16,812 bases of DNA from CAYQSU01 sp964420325 (GCA_964420325.1 CAYQSU010000071.1:1-16812); one strand, 5' to 3'; counted from the first letter of the stretch, positions 7,176 through 14,447 are shown. Made by a program: numbers and translations. The notes: generated from the sequence alone by a model not told the origin.

Positions 7176-8585
7176 CTACGACATGGCGGTTCCCGACGCC
7201 CGAAGCCACCGCAGGGTGTCGTCGAGCGCGAGCGCGAAGCTTCTCAGCATGGCGTGGATCTCGTTGGGCTGGATGATCAGCGGCGGCGAAAAGGCGACGA
7301 TGTCGCCGGGCAGCGCGCGCACGATCAGGCCGTGGGCTTCGGCGCGCTTCGCGATCTGGGCGCCGACGCCCTGCGCCGGCTCGAACGACTGCTTGGTTCG
7401 CTTGTCGCGCACGATCTCGACAGCGCCGATCAGGCCGATGCCGCGGGCGTCGCCGACCAGCGGATGGTCGGCAAGGGCGCCGAGGCCGTCCTGCAGCACC
7501 GGCGCGACGCTGCGGACGTGGGCGACGATGTCCCGCTCCTCGTAGATCTTCAACGTCTCCAGCGCCACCGCCGCCGCCACGGGATGTCCGGAATAGGTGA
7601 AGCCGTGGGCGAAGACGCCGATCTTCTCGCTTTCCGCGACCATCGCCTGCCAAATCGGCTCCGAGATCATCAGCGCCGAGATCGGCAGGTAGCCGGACGA
7701 CAGCGCCTTGGCGCAAACGATCATGTCGGGCTTGAGCCGGTAGGTCTGCGAGCCCCACAGGTTGCCCGTCCGGCCGAAGCCGCAGATCACCTCGTCGGCG
7801 ACGAGCAGCACGTCGTGCCGCTTGAGCACCGGCTGGATCTTGTCGAAATAGGTCGCCGGCGGGATGATCACGCCGCCCGCCCCCATCACCGGCTCGGCGA
7901 ACATCGCCGCCACCGTCTCCGGCCCCTCGGCGACGATGAGCCTCTCCAGGTTCTCCGCCAGCCGCGTCGCGAAGTCCTCCTCGCTCTCGCCCGGCTCGGC
8001 GCCGCGATAATGGTGCGGGCAGTCGGCGTGGCGGATCATCGGCAGCGGCAGATCGAAGTCGCGGTGGTTGGCGGGAAGGCCGGTGAGGCTCGCCGAGGCG
8101 ATGGTCACCCCATGATAGGCGCGCTGGCGGGAGATGATCTTTTTCTTCTCCGGGCGTCCCAGCGCGTTGTTGTAGTACCAGAGGAGCTTGATCGCCGTGT
8201 CGTTGGCCTCGGAGCCGGAATTGGCGAAGAACACCTTCGACATCGGCACCGGCGCGATGCCGATCAGCTTCTCGGCGAGGTCGATGGTCGGCGCCGGCGC
8301 CTTGCCGGCAAAGCCGTGATAGAAGGGAAGGCTCCGCAACGCGCGGGCGGCGGCCTCGACCAGCCGCTCCTCCGACCAGCCGAGCGAGGTGCACCACAGC
8401 CCGGCGAGGCCCTCGATGTAGCCCTTGCCGTCCTCGTCGAAGACGCGCACGCCTTCGCCGCGGACGATCACCATCGGTCCGGTCTCGGCGTGGCGCCCGA
8501 GATGGGTGTAGGGATGCACGCTGTAGGCGACGTCGCGCGCGGCGGCCGAATTCGGGGCAAGCGGCGCTTTCGTTCGGGGATCCAT
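7176..8585 (-). CDS. Class III PLP-dependent aminotransferase (aspartate aminotransferase family)
   Basis: This 469-residue fold-type I enzyme moves amino groups from an omega-amine or amino acid to a keto acid such as pyruvate. Class III marks are ANSGSEANDTAIK (121-133, PLP phosphate binding), the aromatic-histidine pair in RAYHGVT (155-161), DEVICGFGRTG (264-274) with Asp264 contacting the PLP nitrogen, and Lys293 in CAKALSSGYLP as the Schiff-base lysine. The pattern is close to enzymes named taurine-, putrescine- or beta-alanine:pyruvate aminotransferase. I cannot decide the substrate. The ATG at 8585 has GGAG nine bases upstream. The next gene on the strand is the PadR-like regulator; the 153 bases upstream separate it from the sulfur module. 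Confidence 0.93.
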   Translation of the reverse strand: MDPRTKAPLAPNSAAARDVAYSVHPYTHLGRHAETGPMVIVRGEGVRVFDEDGKGYIEGLAGLWCTSLGWSEERLVEAAARALRSLPFYHGFAGKAPAPTIDLAEKLIGIAPVPMSKVFFANSGSEANDTAIKLLWYYNNALGRPEKKKIISRQRAYHGVTIASASLTGLPANHRDFDLPLPMIRHADCPHHYRGAEPGESEEDFATRLAENLERLIVAEGPETVAAMFAEPVMGAGGVIIPPATYFDKIQPVLKRHDVLLVADEVICGFGRTGNLWGSQTYRLKPDMIVCAKALSSGYLPISALMISEPIWQAMVAESEKIGVFAHGFTYSGHPVAAAVALETLKIYEERDIVAHVRSVAPVLQDGLGALADHPLVGDARGIGLIGAVEIVRDKRTKQSFEPAQGVGAQIAKRAEAHGLIVRALPGDIVAFSPPLIIQPNEIHAMLRSFALALDDTLRWLRASGTAMS

Positions 8586-8738
8586 CGGTCCGTCTCCGCA
8601 CTCCACGGCCCTGCCGCCCCGAGGGTGCGGGAGCCAGGGCCGCCGTGGACTGTCCTGTCGTCGACCGCCTTTTACACCACGGCGCCGGCAACCGGTCACG
8701 GAATTTGCGGCGGGCGGGCCGGCGGCCGCGGCCGGTGC

Positions 8739-9785
8739 TCAGCCTGGAGAGGTGTCCCATGGGCCGTCGGCCTTGATCCAGGCGTCGAGACCGCCTGCGA
8801 GATGGCGGACGGTGTCGAGGCCGGCATCGCGCGCGGCCTTGAGCGCAAGCGCCGACCGCTCGCCGAAGGCACAGTAGAAGATCACCGGCCCCCCTGTCCG
8901 CGCAACCAGCGCCCGGAACGGCGAACCCGCCGCCAGGGCCGCCTGGAGGCGGGCGTACGGCACATGAACCGAGCCTGGGATCACGCCGTCCCGCCGCCGC
9001 TCGCCGTCCTCGCGCAGATCGACGAACAGCGCTCCGGGTGCATCGAGCTCGGCCCGCGCGTGGGCCGCATCGAGGCTCAGCGCCGCCAGCTCGGGCGCGG
9101 CCTGCTTGAGACCGAGAGCGAGATTCGCCGGCACCGCGACGTCCATCATCCTCGGGCTTTCGAGGCGGAGGCCGTTCATGATCTCGACGTACTCGTCGAC
9201 CGAGCGCACCTGCAGTCGCGGGTTGTGGCGTCGCTCCTCGCCGATGGTGCTGACGGTGTCGCCCTTGTAGTCGTGACCCGGATAGACGAGCGTCTCGTCG
9301 GGCAGGGTCAACAGCTTGTCGAACAGAGAGGCATAGGCGGCGCGGGCGTCCCCGTTCTGGAAATCGGTGCGCCCGGTGCCGCGGATCAGGAGGGTATCGC
9401 CGGTGAACACGCGGTCGGCCATGACGAAGGAGTAGGAGTCGTCGGTGTGCCCCGGCGTGTAGAGGACGTCGAGGGCGACCCCCTCGATCTCGATCCGGTC
9501 GCCGTCGTCGACGCGCATCGAGACGACGTCGACCTTGCTGCGGCGGCCCATGACGGTGACGCAGCGGGTCTGGTCGCGGAGCGCCGCGAGGCCGCTCAGG
9601 TGATCGGCGTGGACATGGGTGTCGATGGCCTTGATCAGGCGGAGCCCCAGCTCGTCGAGCCGGCGCAGGTAGAGATCGACCTTGGCGGCGACGGGATCGA
9701 TGATCAGCGCCTCGCCGCCGGGCCGGCCGGCGAGGAGGTAGGTGTAGGTGCAGGACTCGCTTTCGAACAGCTGGCGGAACAGCAT
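8739..9785 (-). CDS. Persulfide dioxygenase-rhodanese fusion (ETHE1-like)
   Basis: This 348-residue protein joins two sulfur enzymes. Residues 1 to about 235 are a metallo-beta-lactamase fold of the ETHE1 type, an Fe-dependent enzyme that oxidises glutathione persulfide to sulfite. It has HVHADH (57-62), His113 in PGHTDD, Asp130 in FTGD and His171 in YPGHDYKG; the last three are the expected iron ligands. RGTGRTDFQ (135-143) is the family hallmark, with Thr where human ETHE1 has Cys. Residues about 245-348 are a rhodanese domain with active-site Cys305 in YCAFGERS. The fusion can in principle take thiosulfate or other sulfane sulfur, make a persulfide and oxidise it. An in-frame GTG at 9788 precedes the ATG; GGGGAGG gives better spacing to the ATG. 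It follows the ArsR gene by 39 bases and is likely in its operon. Confidence 0.93.
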   Translation of the reverse strand: MLFRQLFESESCTYTYLLAGRPGGEALIIDPVAAKVDLYLRRLDELGLRLIKAIDTHVHADHLSGLAALRDQTRCVTVMGRRSKVDVVSMRVDDGDRIEIEGVALDVLYTPGHTDDSYSFVMADRVFTGDTLLIRGTGRTDFQNGDARAAYASLFDKLLTLPDETLVYPGHDYKGDTVSTIGEERRHNPRLQVRSVDEYVEIMNGLRLESPRMMDVAVPANLALGLKQAAPELAALSLDAAHARAELDAPGALFVDLREDGERRRDGVIPGSVHVPYARLQAALAAGSPFRALVARTGGPVIFYCAFGERSALALKAARDAGLDTVRHLAGGLDAWIKADGPWDTSPG

Positions 9786-9824
9786 CACCGCCTCCCCGAC
9801 CGCGTTCGCGGGCGCGGCCCCCGT

Positions 9825-10181
9825 CTAGCGCAGGGCCGGCGCGTCCTCCTCGACATCCGTCCGTTCCCGGGTCTCGCCGTCGGCTGCCGACGCGCAGTAG
9901 AGGTCGTAGAGGGTGGCGATCACCGCCTCGGCCTCGGGTCCGGACAGCGAGTAATAGATCGTCTGCGCCGACCGCCTGGTGGCGACGAGGCGGTCACGCC
10001 GGAGGCGGGCAAGGTGCTGGGAGAGCGCCGACTGGCTCAGCCCGACCAACCGCCCCAGTTCGCCGACCGACTTCTCGCCCTTGACCAGCTGGCAGAGGAT
10101 GATCAGGCGATGCGGATTGCCCATGGTCTTGAGCAATACGCTGGCCCGCCGGGCATTCGCCTGCAGCTCCTCCAGATTCAT
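9825..10181 (-). CDS. ArsR family persulfide-sensing repressor (BigR/SqrR-like)
   Basis: This 118-residue winged-helix protein shows the ArsR pattern: LKTMGNPHRLIILCQL (helix 3 region), VGELGRLVGLSQSALSQHLARLRRDRLV (about 39-66, the DNA-binding helix-turn-helix) and RSAQTIYYSL (wing). It carries exactly two cysteines, Cys30 and Cys96, 66 residues apart. That equals the spacing of the paired sensor cysteines of BigR (Cys42/Cys108) and SqrR (Cys41/Cys107), which form a disulfide or polysulfide bridge on exposure to reactive sulfur and release DNA. The metal-site residues of arsenite or zinc sensors are absent. The ATG at 10181 was chosen because it opens directly on the helical N terminus; upstream in-frame ATGs exist. 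It lies first in an operon with the persulfide dioxygenase, which it presumably represses, and diverges from tusA. Confidence 0.93.
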   Translation of the reverse strand: MNLEELQANARRASVLLKTMGNPHRLIILCQLVKGEKSVGELGRLVGLSQSALSQHLARLRRDRLVATRRSAQTIYYSLSGPEAEAVIATLYDLYCASAADGETRERTDVEEDAPALR

Positions 10182-10223
10182 CCCCGAGATCCGCCGTCCT
10201 CCGCAGCGCCGGCCCCGGCGCAC

Positions 10224-10277
10224 CGAGAGTTGAAGAACCATAATCGAGCGCCAGGCGCGGTGCCACTCGAAAGTTGA
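10224..10277. repeat. Direct repeat in the ArsR-tusA divergent region, candidate operator
   Basis: CGAGAGTTGA at 10224-10233 and CGAAAGTTGA at 10268-10277 differ at one base and start 44 bases apart, close to four helical turns. They flank the AT-richest patch (CCATAAT) between the divergent regulator and tusA genes. They do not match a site I know for BigR or SqrR, so the operator reading is inference. Confidence 0.35.
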
Positions 10278-10316
10278 GAGGGGTCTCAGGCTTCCCGCGC
10301 CGGCCTTGGCGTGCCG

Positions 10317-10345
10317 TTGCGGTGCGGACGGCGACAGGCCATAGT
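10317..10345 (+). promoter_or_regulatory. Candidate sigma70-type promoter for tusA
   Basis: TTGCGG at 10317-10322 and CATAGT at 10340-10345 are 17 bases apart. The expected start point lies about 25 bases before the tusA ATG. Both boxes are moderate matches. Confidence 0.4.
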
Positions 10346-10375
10346 CGGGCGAGACCCGCATGCAGGGAACCAACG

Positions 10376-10603
10376 ATGGCGACGACCACCCTCGATGTCC
10401 GCGGCCTCAGCTGTCCGCTGCCGGTGCTTCGCGCCAACAAGGCGCTGAAGGCGCTCGCGGTCGGCGACGAGCTCGCGGTCCTCGCCACCGATCCGGCGGC
10501 GCCCAAGGATTTCGAGGCCTTCTGCGAGACGACCGGCCATCGGCTGATGTCGAGCGGGGAGGCGGACGGCGTCTTCACCCTGGTCGTGCGCAAGGCCCGC
10601 TGA
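10376..10603 (+). CDS. tusA: TusA-family sulfurtransferase
   Basis: This 75-residue protein is a small cytosolic sulfur carrier. The family signature LSCPLPVLRANKAL spans residues 11-24, with Cys13 as the persulfide-carrying residue and the CPxP sequence intact. The second half (VLATDPAAPKDFEAFC, HRLMSS) follows the family's alpha/beta fold. TusA proteins hand sulfane sulfur to tRNA thiolation, molybdopterin assembly or sulfur oxidation pathways. Here the gene diverges from the persulfide sensor and its dioxygenase-rhodanese, which favours a role in handling sulfane sulfur rather than tRNA. The ATG at 10376 has AGGGA a few bases upstream. It is convergent with the next gene, with only 21 bases between the two stops. 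Confidence 0.92.
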   Translation: MATTTLDVRGLSCPLPVLRANKALKALAVGDELAVLATDPAAPKDFEAFCETTGHRLMSSGEADGVFTLVVRKAR

Positions 10604-10624
10604 GCCGCGGGCGGCGGTCCGGCC

Positions 10625-11149
10625 TCACCTCTCGCCGTCGTCGGTGCAGGCCGGCAGCCGCCGGCCGGTCAACAGGCCGGCCCAGGCGTCATAGAACCAG
10701 GCGCCGCTGGTCTCGGCGCAGGGCGGGACCGGCGCCGATGTCTCGGGATGGTAGCGGGTATCCAGCAGCATCGCGAACAGGATCAGCCAGATGAGGACGG
10801 TCACCGAGAAATAGAGCCGGCCCTGTGGGTGCCGCTGCATGCGGTCCCGGTAGCGGCCGGCGCCGAGCGCCTCCGCATCGAGGGTGCCGGCCCGCCGCTG
10901 CTCGAGCACGGTCGTCGCCAGATGGCGCACCCAGGGCGGCACGATCTGCCTGAGCATGTAGGCGCCGAACGCCCGCTCCAGGCTGCGGTCGTCCGGCTGG
11001 CGGCCGAACCAGCGCCGGTAGGCCATGCGGAAGAAGTCGAACTCCTTGACGCTGAGGAGGTCGGCGGCGATCGCCACCCGTCGGCAGTCCGCGGCTGCGG
11101 ATCGCTGCCGAACGCTCTCGGTCTGCTCGCGCGATGGCCATGCGGACAT
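10625..11149 (-). CDS. Hypothetical single-pass membrane protein, 174 aa
   Basis: I do not recognise this protein. Residues about 30-100 form a soluble helical region rich in Arg and aromatics (EFDFFRMAYRRWFGRQPDD, AYMLRQIVPPWVRHL). One membrane segment follows, LYFSVTVLIWLILFAMLL (112-129). The last 45 residues carry Cys144 and Cys168 and three tryptophan or tyrosine residues. With the basic residues before the segment, the positive-inside rule puts the N-terminal part in the cytoplasm and the cysteine-bearing tail outside, where a disulfide could form. The ATG at 11149 is preceded by a purine-rich AGGGGGCGG. A promoter candidate lies at 11212-11240. The tusA gene converges on it, but shared function is not implied. 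Confidence 0.8.
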   Translation of the reverse strand: MSAWPSREQTESVRQRSAAADCRRVAIAADLLSVKEFDFFRMAYRRWFGRQPDDRSLERAFGAYMLRQIVPPWVRHLATTVLEQRRAGTLDAEALGAGRYRDRMQRHPQGRLYFSVTVLIWLILFAMLLDTRYHPETSAPVPPCAETSGAWFYDAWAGLLTGRRLPACTDDGER

Positions 11150-11211
11150 TGCCGCCCCCTGGTCTCCGGTCTCCTCGCTCCTGGGGTGCTCCGGCGCCCG
11201 GCTGCCAAACC

Positions 11212-11240
11212 AGTATACGCCGAAGGTGGCGCGAATTCAC
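11212..11240 (-). promoter_or_regulatory. Candidate sigma70-type promoter for the 174-aa membrane protein
   Basis: On the minus strand, GTGAAT (complement of 11235-11240) and TATACT (complement of 11212-11217) are separated by 17 bases. The -10 box matches TATAAT at five of six positions; the -35 box is poor. The leader would be about 55 nucleotides. The site sits between this gene and the SOUL lipoprotein gene, suggesting the two are transcribed separately. Confidence 0.45.
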
Positions 11241-11265
11241 GCCTCGGGCGCGCTGTCTGCGCCCG

Positions 11266-11898
11266 TCATCGCTCGACGGCGACCCCGATCTCGTTCCGGC
11301 GGAGGAACGGCAGCGTCCAGGGCGGGTCGTAGAAAAAGGCGACCCGCGTCCCCGCCCGGCGCCAGCCCGTGCCGTCGAGGGCGGCGAAGAGGCGCGCGGT
11401 CTCCGCATCAAGCCGCCCCTCGTCGCGGGAGCCGGTGAAGCGGGCTGCCGCCATCGTCTCCGCCGGCAGCGCGACGATGCGGATCCTGGGATCGACCGGC
11501 TCCGGCGCCGTCTCGGCGGTATACGCCTCGGGCAGGAAGAAGCGCATGGTCGTCCGCCCCGGCGCCGCCGCGGTCGCGACCGGCGCCGTCATCTCGATCT
11601 CCGCACCGCGGTCCGCGGTCGCCACCGGTGCGGTCATCGCCACCTGCGCCCGTTCGCGGTTGGCGCCGGAGATGTAGTCGAAGAGCGCGCGGAAGGCGGT
11701 GCGCCGGCCCGCCTCGCTGTCGGCGGCGTCGACCGTGACCTCGGCGGCGACGCGCGCATCGTAGCGCCGGATCTCGATCCCGTCGCCGATCCGCTCGACG
11801 ACCGCATAGGCCGGTTCCTCGTAGCCCGAGCGGACCCCGAACAGGGAGCAGGAGGAGAGAAGGCCCGCCCCGACCACCGCCGCCACCGTTGCCCGCAT
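11266..11898 (-). CDS. SOUL family heme-binding lipoprotein
   Basis: This 210-residue protein has a short signal peptide ending in a lipobox LSSC (Cys17), so it should be a membrane-anchored lipoprotein. The mature part shows the SOUL/HBP pattern: YEEPAYAVVERIGDGIEIRRY near the N terminus, FRALFDYISGANRERAQVAMTAPV (the conserved SG-N--K-I-MT-PV block), a second EMTAPV, MRFFLPEAY, and AFFYDPPWTLPFLRRNEIGV at the end. The family binds heme or other tetrapyrroles weakly; the bacterial role is unknown. The repeat of MTAPV about 20 residues apart is normal for this family. The ATG at 11898 has GAGG about five bases upstream. It lies 67 bases after the small acidic gene on the same strand. Confidence 0.93.
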   Translation of the reverse strand: MRATVAAVVGAGLLSSCSLFGVRSGYEEPAYAVVERIGDGIEIRRYDARVAAEVTVDAADSEAGRRTAFRALFDYISGANRERAQVAMTAPVATADRGAEIEMTAPVATAAAPGRTTMRFFLPEAYTAETAPEPVDPRIRIVALPAETMAAARFTGSRDEGRLDAETARLFAALDGTGWRRAGTRVAFFYDPPWTLPFLRRNEIGVAVER

Positions 11899-11965
11899 CG
11901 CGTCCTCGCCCCTGTCTGGTGAAGCTCACGCAGGGATACGCGGGCCGGGCGCTCGCGGTTCACGG

Positions 11966-12271
11966 TCAGGCGTTCGAGGGCGCCGTCCCGGTGTCGAGAG
12001 GGACGATGACGTTGGTCACCTGCGGGCTCTGCATCGCGAGCGACGTCCGCTCGTCGTCGGTCCAGCGCGCGATCATCACGGCGATCGCCGGCTGGCCCAC
12101 GGTCTCCTCGCTCTCGGTGTACTCCCAGATGACTAGGCCGTCCTCGGTCAGATAGAAGGTGTGCTCGCCGAACACCTTCGTGAGCTGGTCCAACGCCGGC
12201 GTGTCGTAGGCGAGCGGCTCGACGCCGATCGCGTTCCGGACCGCCAGGACCTGATCGTCGGTCAATTTCAT
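11966..12271 (-). CDS. Hypothetical small acidic protein, 101 aa
   Basis: I do not recognise this protein. It is soluble-looking and acidic, with MKLTDDQVLAVRNAIGVEPL at the N terminus, TFYLTEDGLVIWEY in the middle and an apparent beta strand VTNVIVPLD near the end. It has no cysteine, signal peptide or membrane segment. I chose the ATG at 12271 because an AGGAG lies nine bases upstream; a TTG at 12277 is too close to that site. A 27-codon open frame ending exactly at this start (ATGA overlap) lies just upstream. It may be co-transcribed with the SOUL lipoprotein. Confidence 0.77.
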   Translation of the reverse strand: MKLTDDQVLAVRNAIGVEPLAYDTPALDQLTKVFGEHTFYLTEDGLVIWEYTESEETVGQPAIAVMIARWTDDERTSLAMQSPQVTNVIVPLDTGTAPSNA

Positions 12272-12572
12272 CGGCAAGGGCTCCTTTTCCTGAGTGGCGG
12301 AGCCCCGTTGCCCATGTCGGGGCCGCGAGGCCTGGCCGTGCCGGTGGTCATGGGGCGGCTCTCCGGTCGACGAGGCGCGGCGAAGGCCCTCGCCCCGCTC
12401 TGCCGTTCAGCGACACAAAAGCCGGAGAACCGCGGCCGGACCGTCGTCCGGGCCCGGTCCGCCAGATTGAGTGGCTCCGATGACGAGCCCAAGCTTGAAC
12501 GCCGCCCTCCGGGAATGCAAGCGCTTTCGGGCCGCGGCGGCGGAGCGGCTCCGCGGCCCGCGCCGTCGCGGC
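12272..12572. other. 301-bp intergenic region between GH14 and the 101-aa gene
   Basis: No main gene is supported here. It contains the hairpin at 12529-12559, an inverted repeat CGGACCG (12437-12443) / CGGTCCG (12455-12461), and a possible 27-codon leader frame at 12268-12351 on the minus strand. I found no clear promoter. Confidence 0.5.
12529..12559 (-). terminator. GC hairpin downstream of the GH14 gene
   Basis: GGGCCGCGG at 12529-12537 and CCGCGGCCC at 12551-12559 form a perfect nine-base stem with a 13-base loop that can itself pair (GGAG/CTCC). It begins 13 bases beyond the beta-amylase stop. No T-run follows on the minus strand, so the strength as a terminator is uncertain. Confidence 0.5.
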
Positions 12573-14447
12573 CTAGGGCCGCGTCGTGTGCACGCTGGTG
12601 TCGATGCGGCCCAGTGCGAAGATCTCGCCGCCGTGAGCCGGCCGGCTGTAGGCGCGGTCGAACTGCCCCGGGCCGCCCTCCCAGCCGAACGTGTTGTTGA
12701 AGGTGAAGCCGAAGGTGTCCGGCGCCGACGGGATCTGCCCGACCCACCAGTGCCGGCCGCTGATGAAGCCCTCGTAGGCCAGCGGGAACGTGCCGGCGAG
12801 GCCGCCGAACGCATGGACTTGATAGGTGCAGCCCTGGTTCGCCGGGCAGAACTGCCACTCGGCGAGATGCACCGTCAGCGGCTGGCCGCCGCCGCCAGCG
12901 GCAAAGGTCGCGATGAAGCCGGCATAGTGGTCTCTGTCCGTCTGCCAGGGGTTGCAGCCGGTCTCGACCAGGCGGAGGAGGGTGAAGCCGCTGTAGGGCG
13001 CGAACGTGACGGCGTTCTTGATGCGGTCCCAGTTGCGGTCGTCGGGGCTTCCCGGCGGCTCGGGCCCGCCGACGCAGGCCAGGGCGTTCTCGCCCTTGTG
13101 GGTGATGTCGTGGTCGGCGGCACCGTGCGAGATCCAGAACACCAGCGCCTCGGCCATCGAGGTGCCGACGCAGCCGGGATCGTTGTCCATCTCGAGCGCC
13201 GTGAAGTGGAGGACGACGTTGCGGCCGGCCGCCTGCTTCACCTGGTCGATCATCTCCATGATGCTCTTGTAGCCGTGGGCGTCCGGTCTCGCGGCGTCGG
13301 TCGGCGCGAGGTCGAGGCTGGTCCGCACCATGCCGGCGGTGATCTCGGCGATGCGGGGGTGCGGCGTGCACTTGATCTGCCAGTGGACGCCGGGCAGCTT
13401 GATGCCGAGGTCGATGCTGGCGAGGCCGCCCCCGAACGCCGCGTCGGCGGCGAGCAGCACACGCTTGCCGTGGCCGACCAGCGACTGGTGGTACCAGTCG
13501 ATGAAGTCGCGGCCGTACTGGCTGTTGCGGTAGGCCTGGGTGTCGACGAAGCTCTGCGCCCGCCGCGTTCCGCCCGGAAGGTGGCCGCCGGGCGGGCGGA
13601 TCTCGTCGGCGCTGGCGAGCGGGATGCCCCAGCGGTTGGAGACGCCGGAGAGGCCGCCGAAGCTGGCGAGCGCCCAGTCGCGGAACCTCTGGCGGGCGAG
13701 CGCGCTGTAAGCCTGGAAGTTGCCGCGGTCCGGGTAGCTCCAGCCGTCGCTCGCGTTGTAGGCGGGATAGCGGAGCTCGCCGGTCGGGCCGAGGCTGACG
13801 TTGAGCTCGACGAAGTCCCCGGCGATTGCGGCGAAGTGCTGGGCGAAGGCCGCCATGAACTGCGTGTACTGCTGCAGCACCGCCGGATGCTCCGTCGCCC
13901 ACGGGGCGATGGCGTCGTCCTGCTTGGTGCCCGTCTCGCTCTCGAACGCGAGGTCGTCGGCGGCGAGTCCGAACCCGGTGAAATGGGTCGGAACCCAGGC
14001 CGGCAGCGGAATGTCGCAGTCGTCGCCGGGACCGCCGCCGCACCTGTGGAACGACAGGATCGGCACGATCTTCAGACCCTTGCCGCGGATCGTCTGGAAC
14101 ACCTGGTCGTAGTAGCTCCAGTCGAACTGCTGATCGCCGGCGCCCTCGACGACGCCCCACCAGACGTCGACGGTCACCGCGTTGACGCCGATGTCCTTGG
14201 CCTCGTCGAGCAGCGCCCCGAACGCCTGCATCTCTGCCGGAGTGGTCATGAACAGGGGCGCCATCACCGCCACCGTCTCGACCGGGACCTGGCTCGCTGC
14301 GCGGGGCTCTGCGGCCGGCAGGGCGAAGAGCGCCATCAGCAGGAAGGCGAGGGGCCTCAGCAGCATTCCTTGCCACCACACGCGGCGGCTGCTTGGATCG
14401 CCAGCCCGGCAGCGACCGCGTGTCCCGGCATCGTCTTTAGTGAGCAT
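12573..14447 (-). CDS. Glycoside hydrolase family 14 (beta-amylase-like), exported
   Basis: This 624-residue protein matches beta-amylase, which releases maltose from the non-reducing ends of starch-type glucans. Landmarks: VTVDVWWGVVE (91-101), the flexible-loop region HRCGGGPGDDCDIPLPAWV (134-152), the catalytic acid Glu224 in GPTGELRYP, and the catalytic base Glu453 in KGENAL. Cys136 and Cys144 sit where bacterial enzymes have a loop disulfide. The loop reads GGGPGDD where the usual form is GGNVGDD. A signal peptide core LAFLLMALFALPAA (33-46) is followed by an Ala-rich cleavage area. The ATG at 14447 has a strong GGGGGAG eight bases upstream but gives a long n-region; an internal ATG at 14366 is the more usual signal start but lacks spacing for its ribosome-binding site. 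The last 150 residues lack an obvious starch-binding domain. Confidence 0.92.
   Translation of the reverse strand: MLTKDDAGTRGRCRAGDPSSRRVWWQGMLLRPLAFLLMALFALPAAEPRAASQVPVETVAVMAPLFMTTPAEMQAFGALLDEAKDIGVNAVTVDVWWGVVEGAGDQQFDWSYYDQVFQTIRGKGLKIVPILSFHRCGGGPGDDCDIPLPAWVPTHFTGFGLAADDLAFESETGTKQDDAIAPWATEHPAVLQQYTQFMAAFAQHFAAIAGDFVELNVSLGPTGELRYPAYNASDGWSYPDRGNFQAYSALARQRFRDWALASFGGLSGVSNRWGIPLASADEIRPPGGHLPGGTRRAQSFVDTQAYRNSQYGRDFIDWYHQSLVGHGKRVLLAADAAFGGGLASIDLGIKLPGVHWQIKCTPHPRIAEITAGMVRTSLDLAPTDAARPDAHGYKSIMEMIDQVKQAAGRNVVLHFTALEMDNDPGCVGTSMAEALVFWISHGAADHDITHKGENALACVGGPEPPGSPDDRNWDRIKNAVTFAPYSGFTLLRLVETGCNPWQTDRDHYAGFIATFAAGGGGQPLTVHLAEWQFCPANQGCTYQVHAFGGLAGTFPLAYEGFISGRHWWVGQIPSAPDTFGFTFNNTFGWEGGPGQFDRAYSRPAHGGEIFALGRIDTSVHTTRP

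Noticed and set aside
10245..10264. Sigma54-like TGGCAC element before arsR on the minus strand
   Set aside because: The -24 half looks right, but the -12 position reads GG rather than GC at the required spacing.
7254..10277. A 1007-codon open frame on the plus strand
   Set aside because: It runs antisense across the aminotransferase, dioxygenase-rhodanese and most of arsR, all with clear motifs. Its translation is dominated by Arg, Gly, Asp, His and Val, as expected for the complement of GC-rich genes.
12352..14379. Long minus-strand frame overlapping the GH14 gene out of phase
   Set aside because: Arg/Pro/Gly-rich translation with no motifs; it is a frame shadow. Only its last 28 codons are discussed, as a possible leader peptide.
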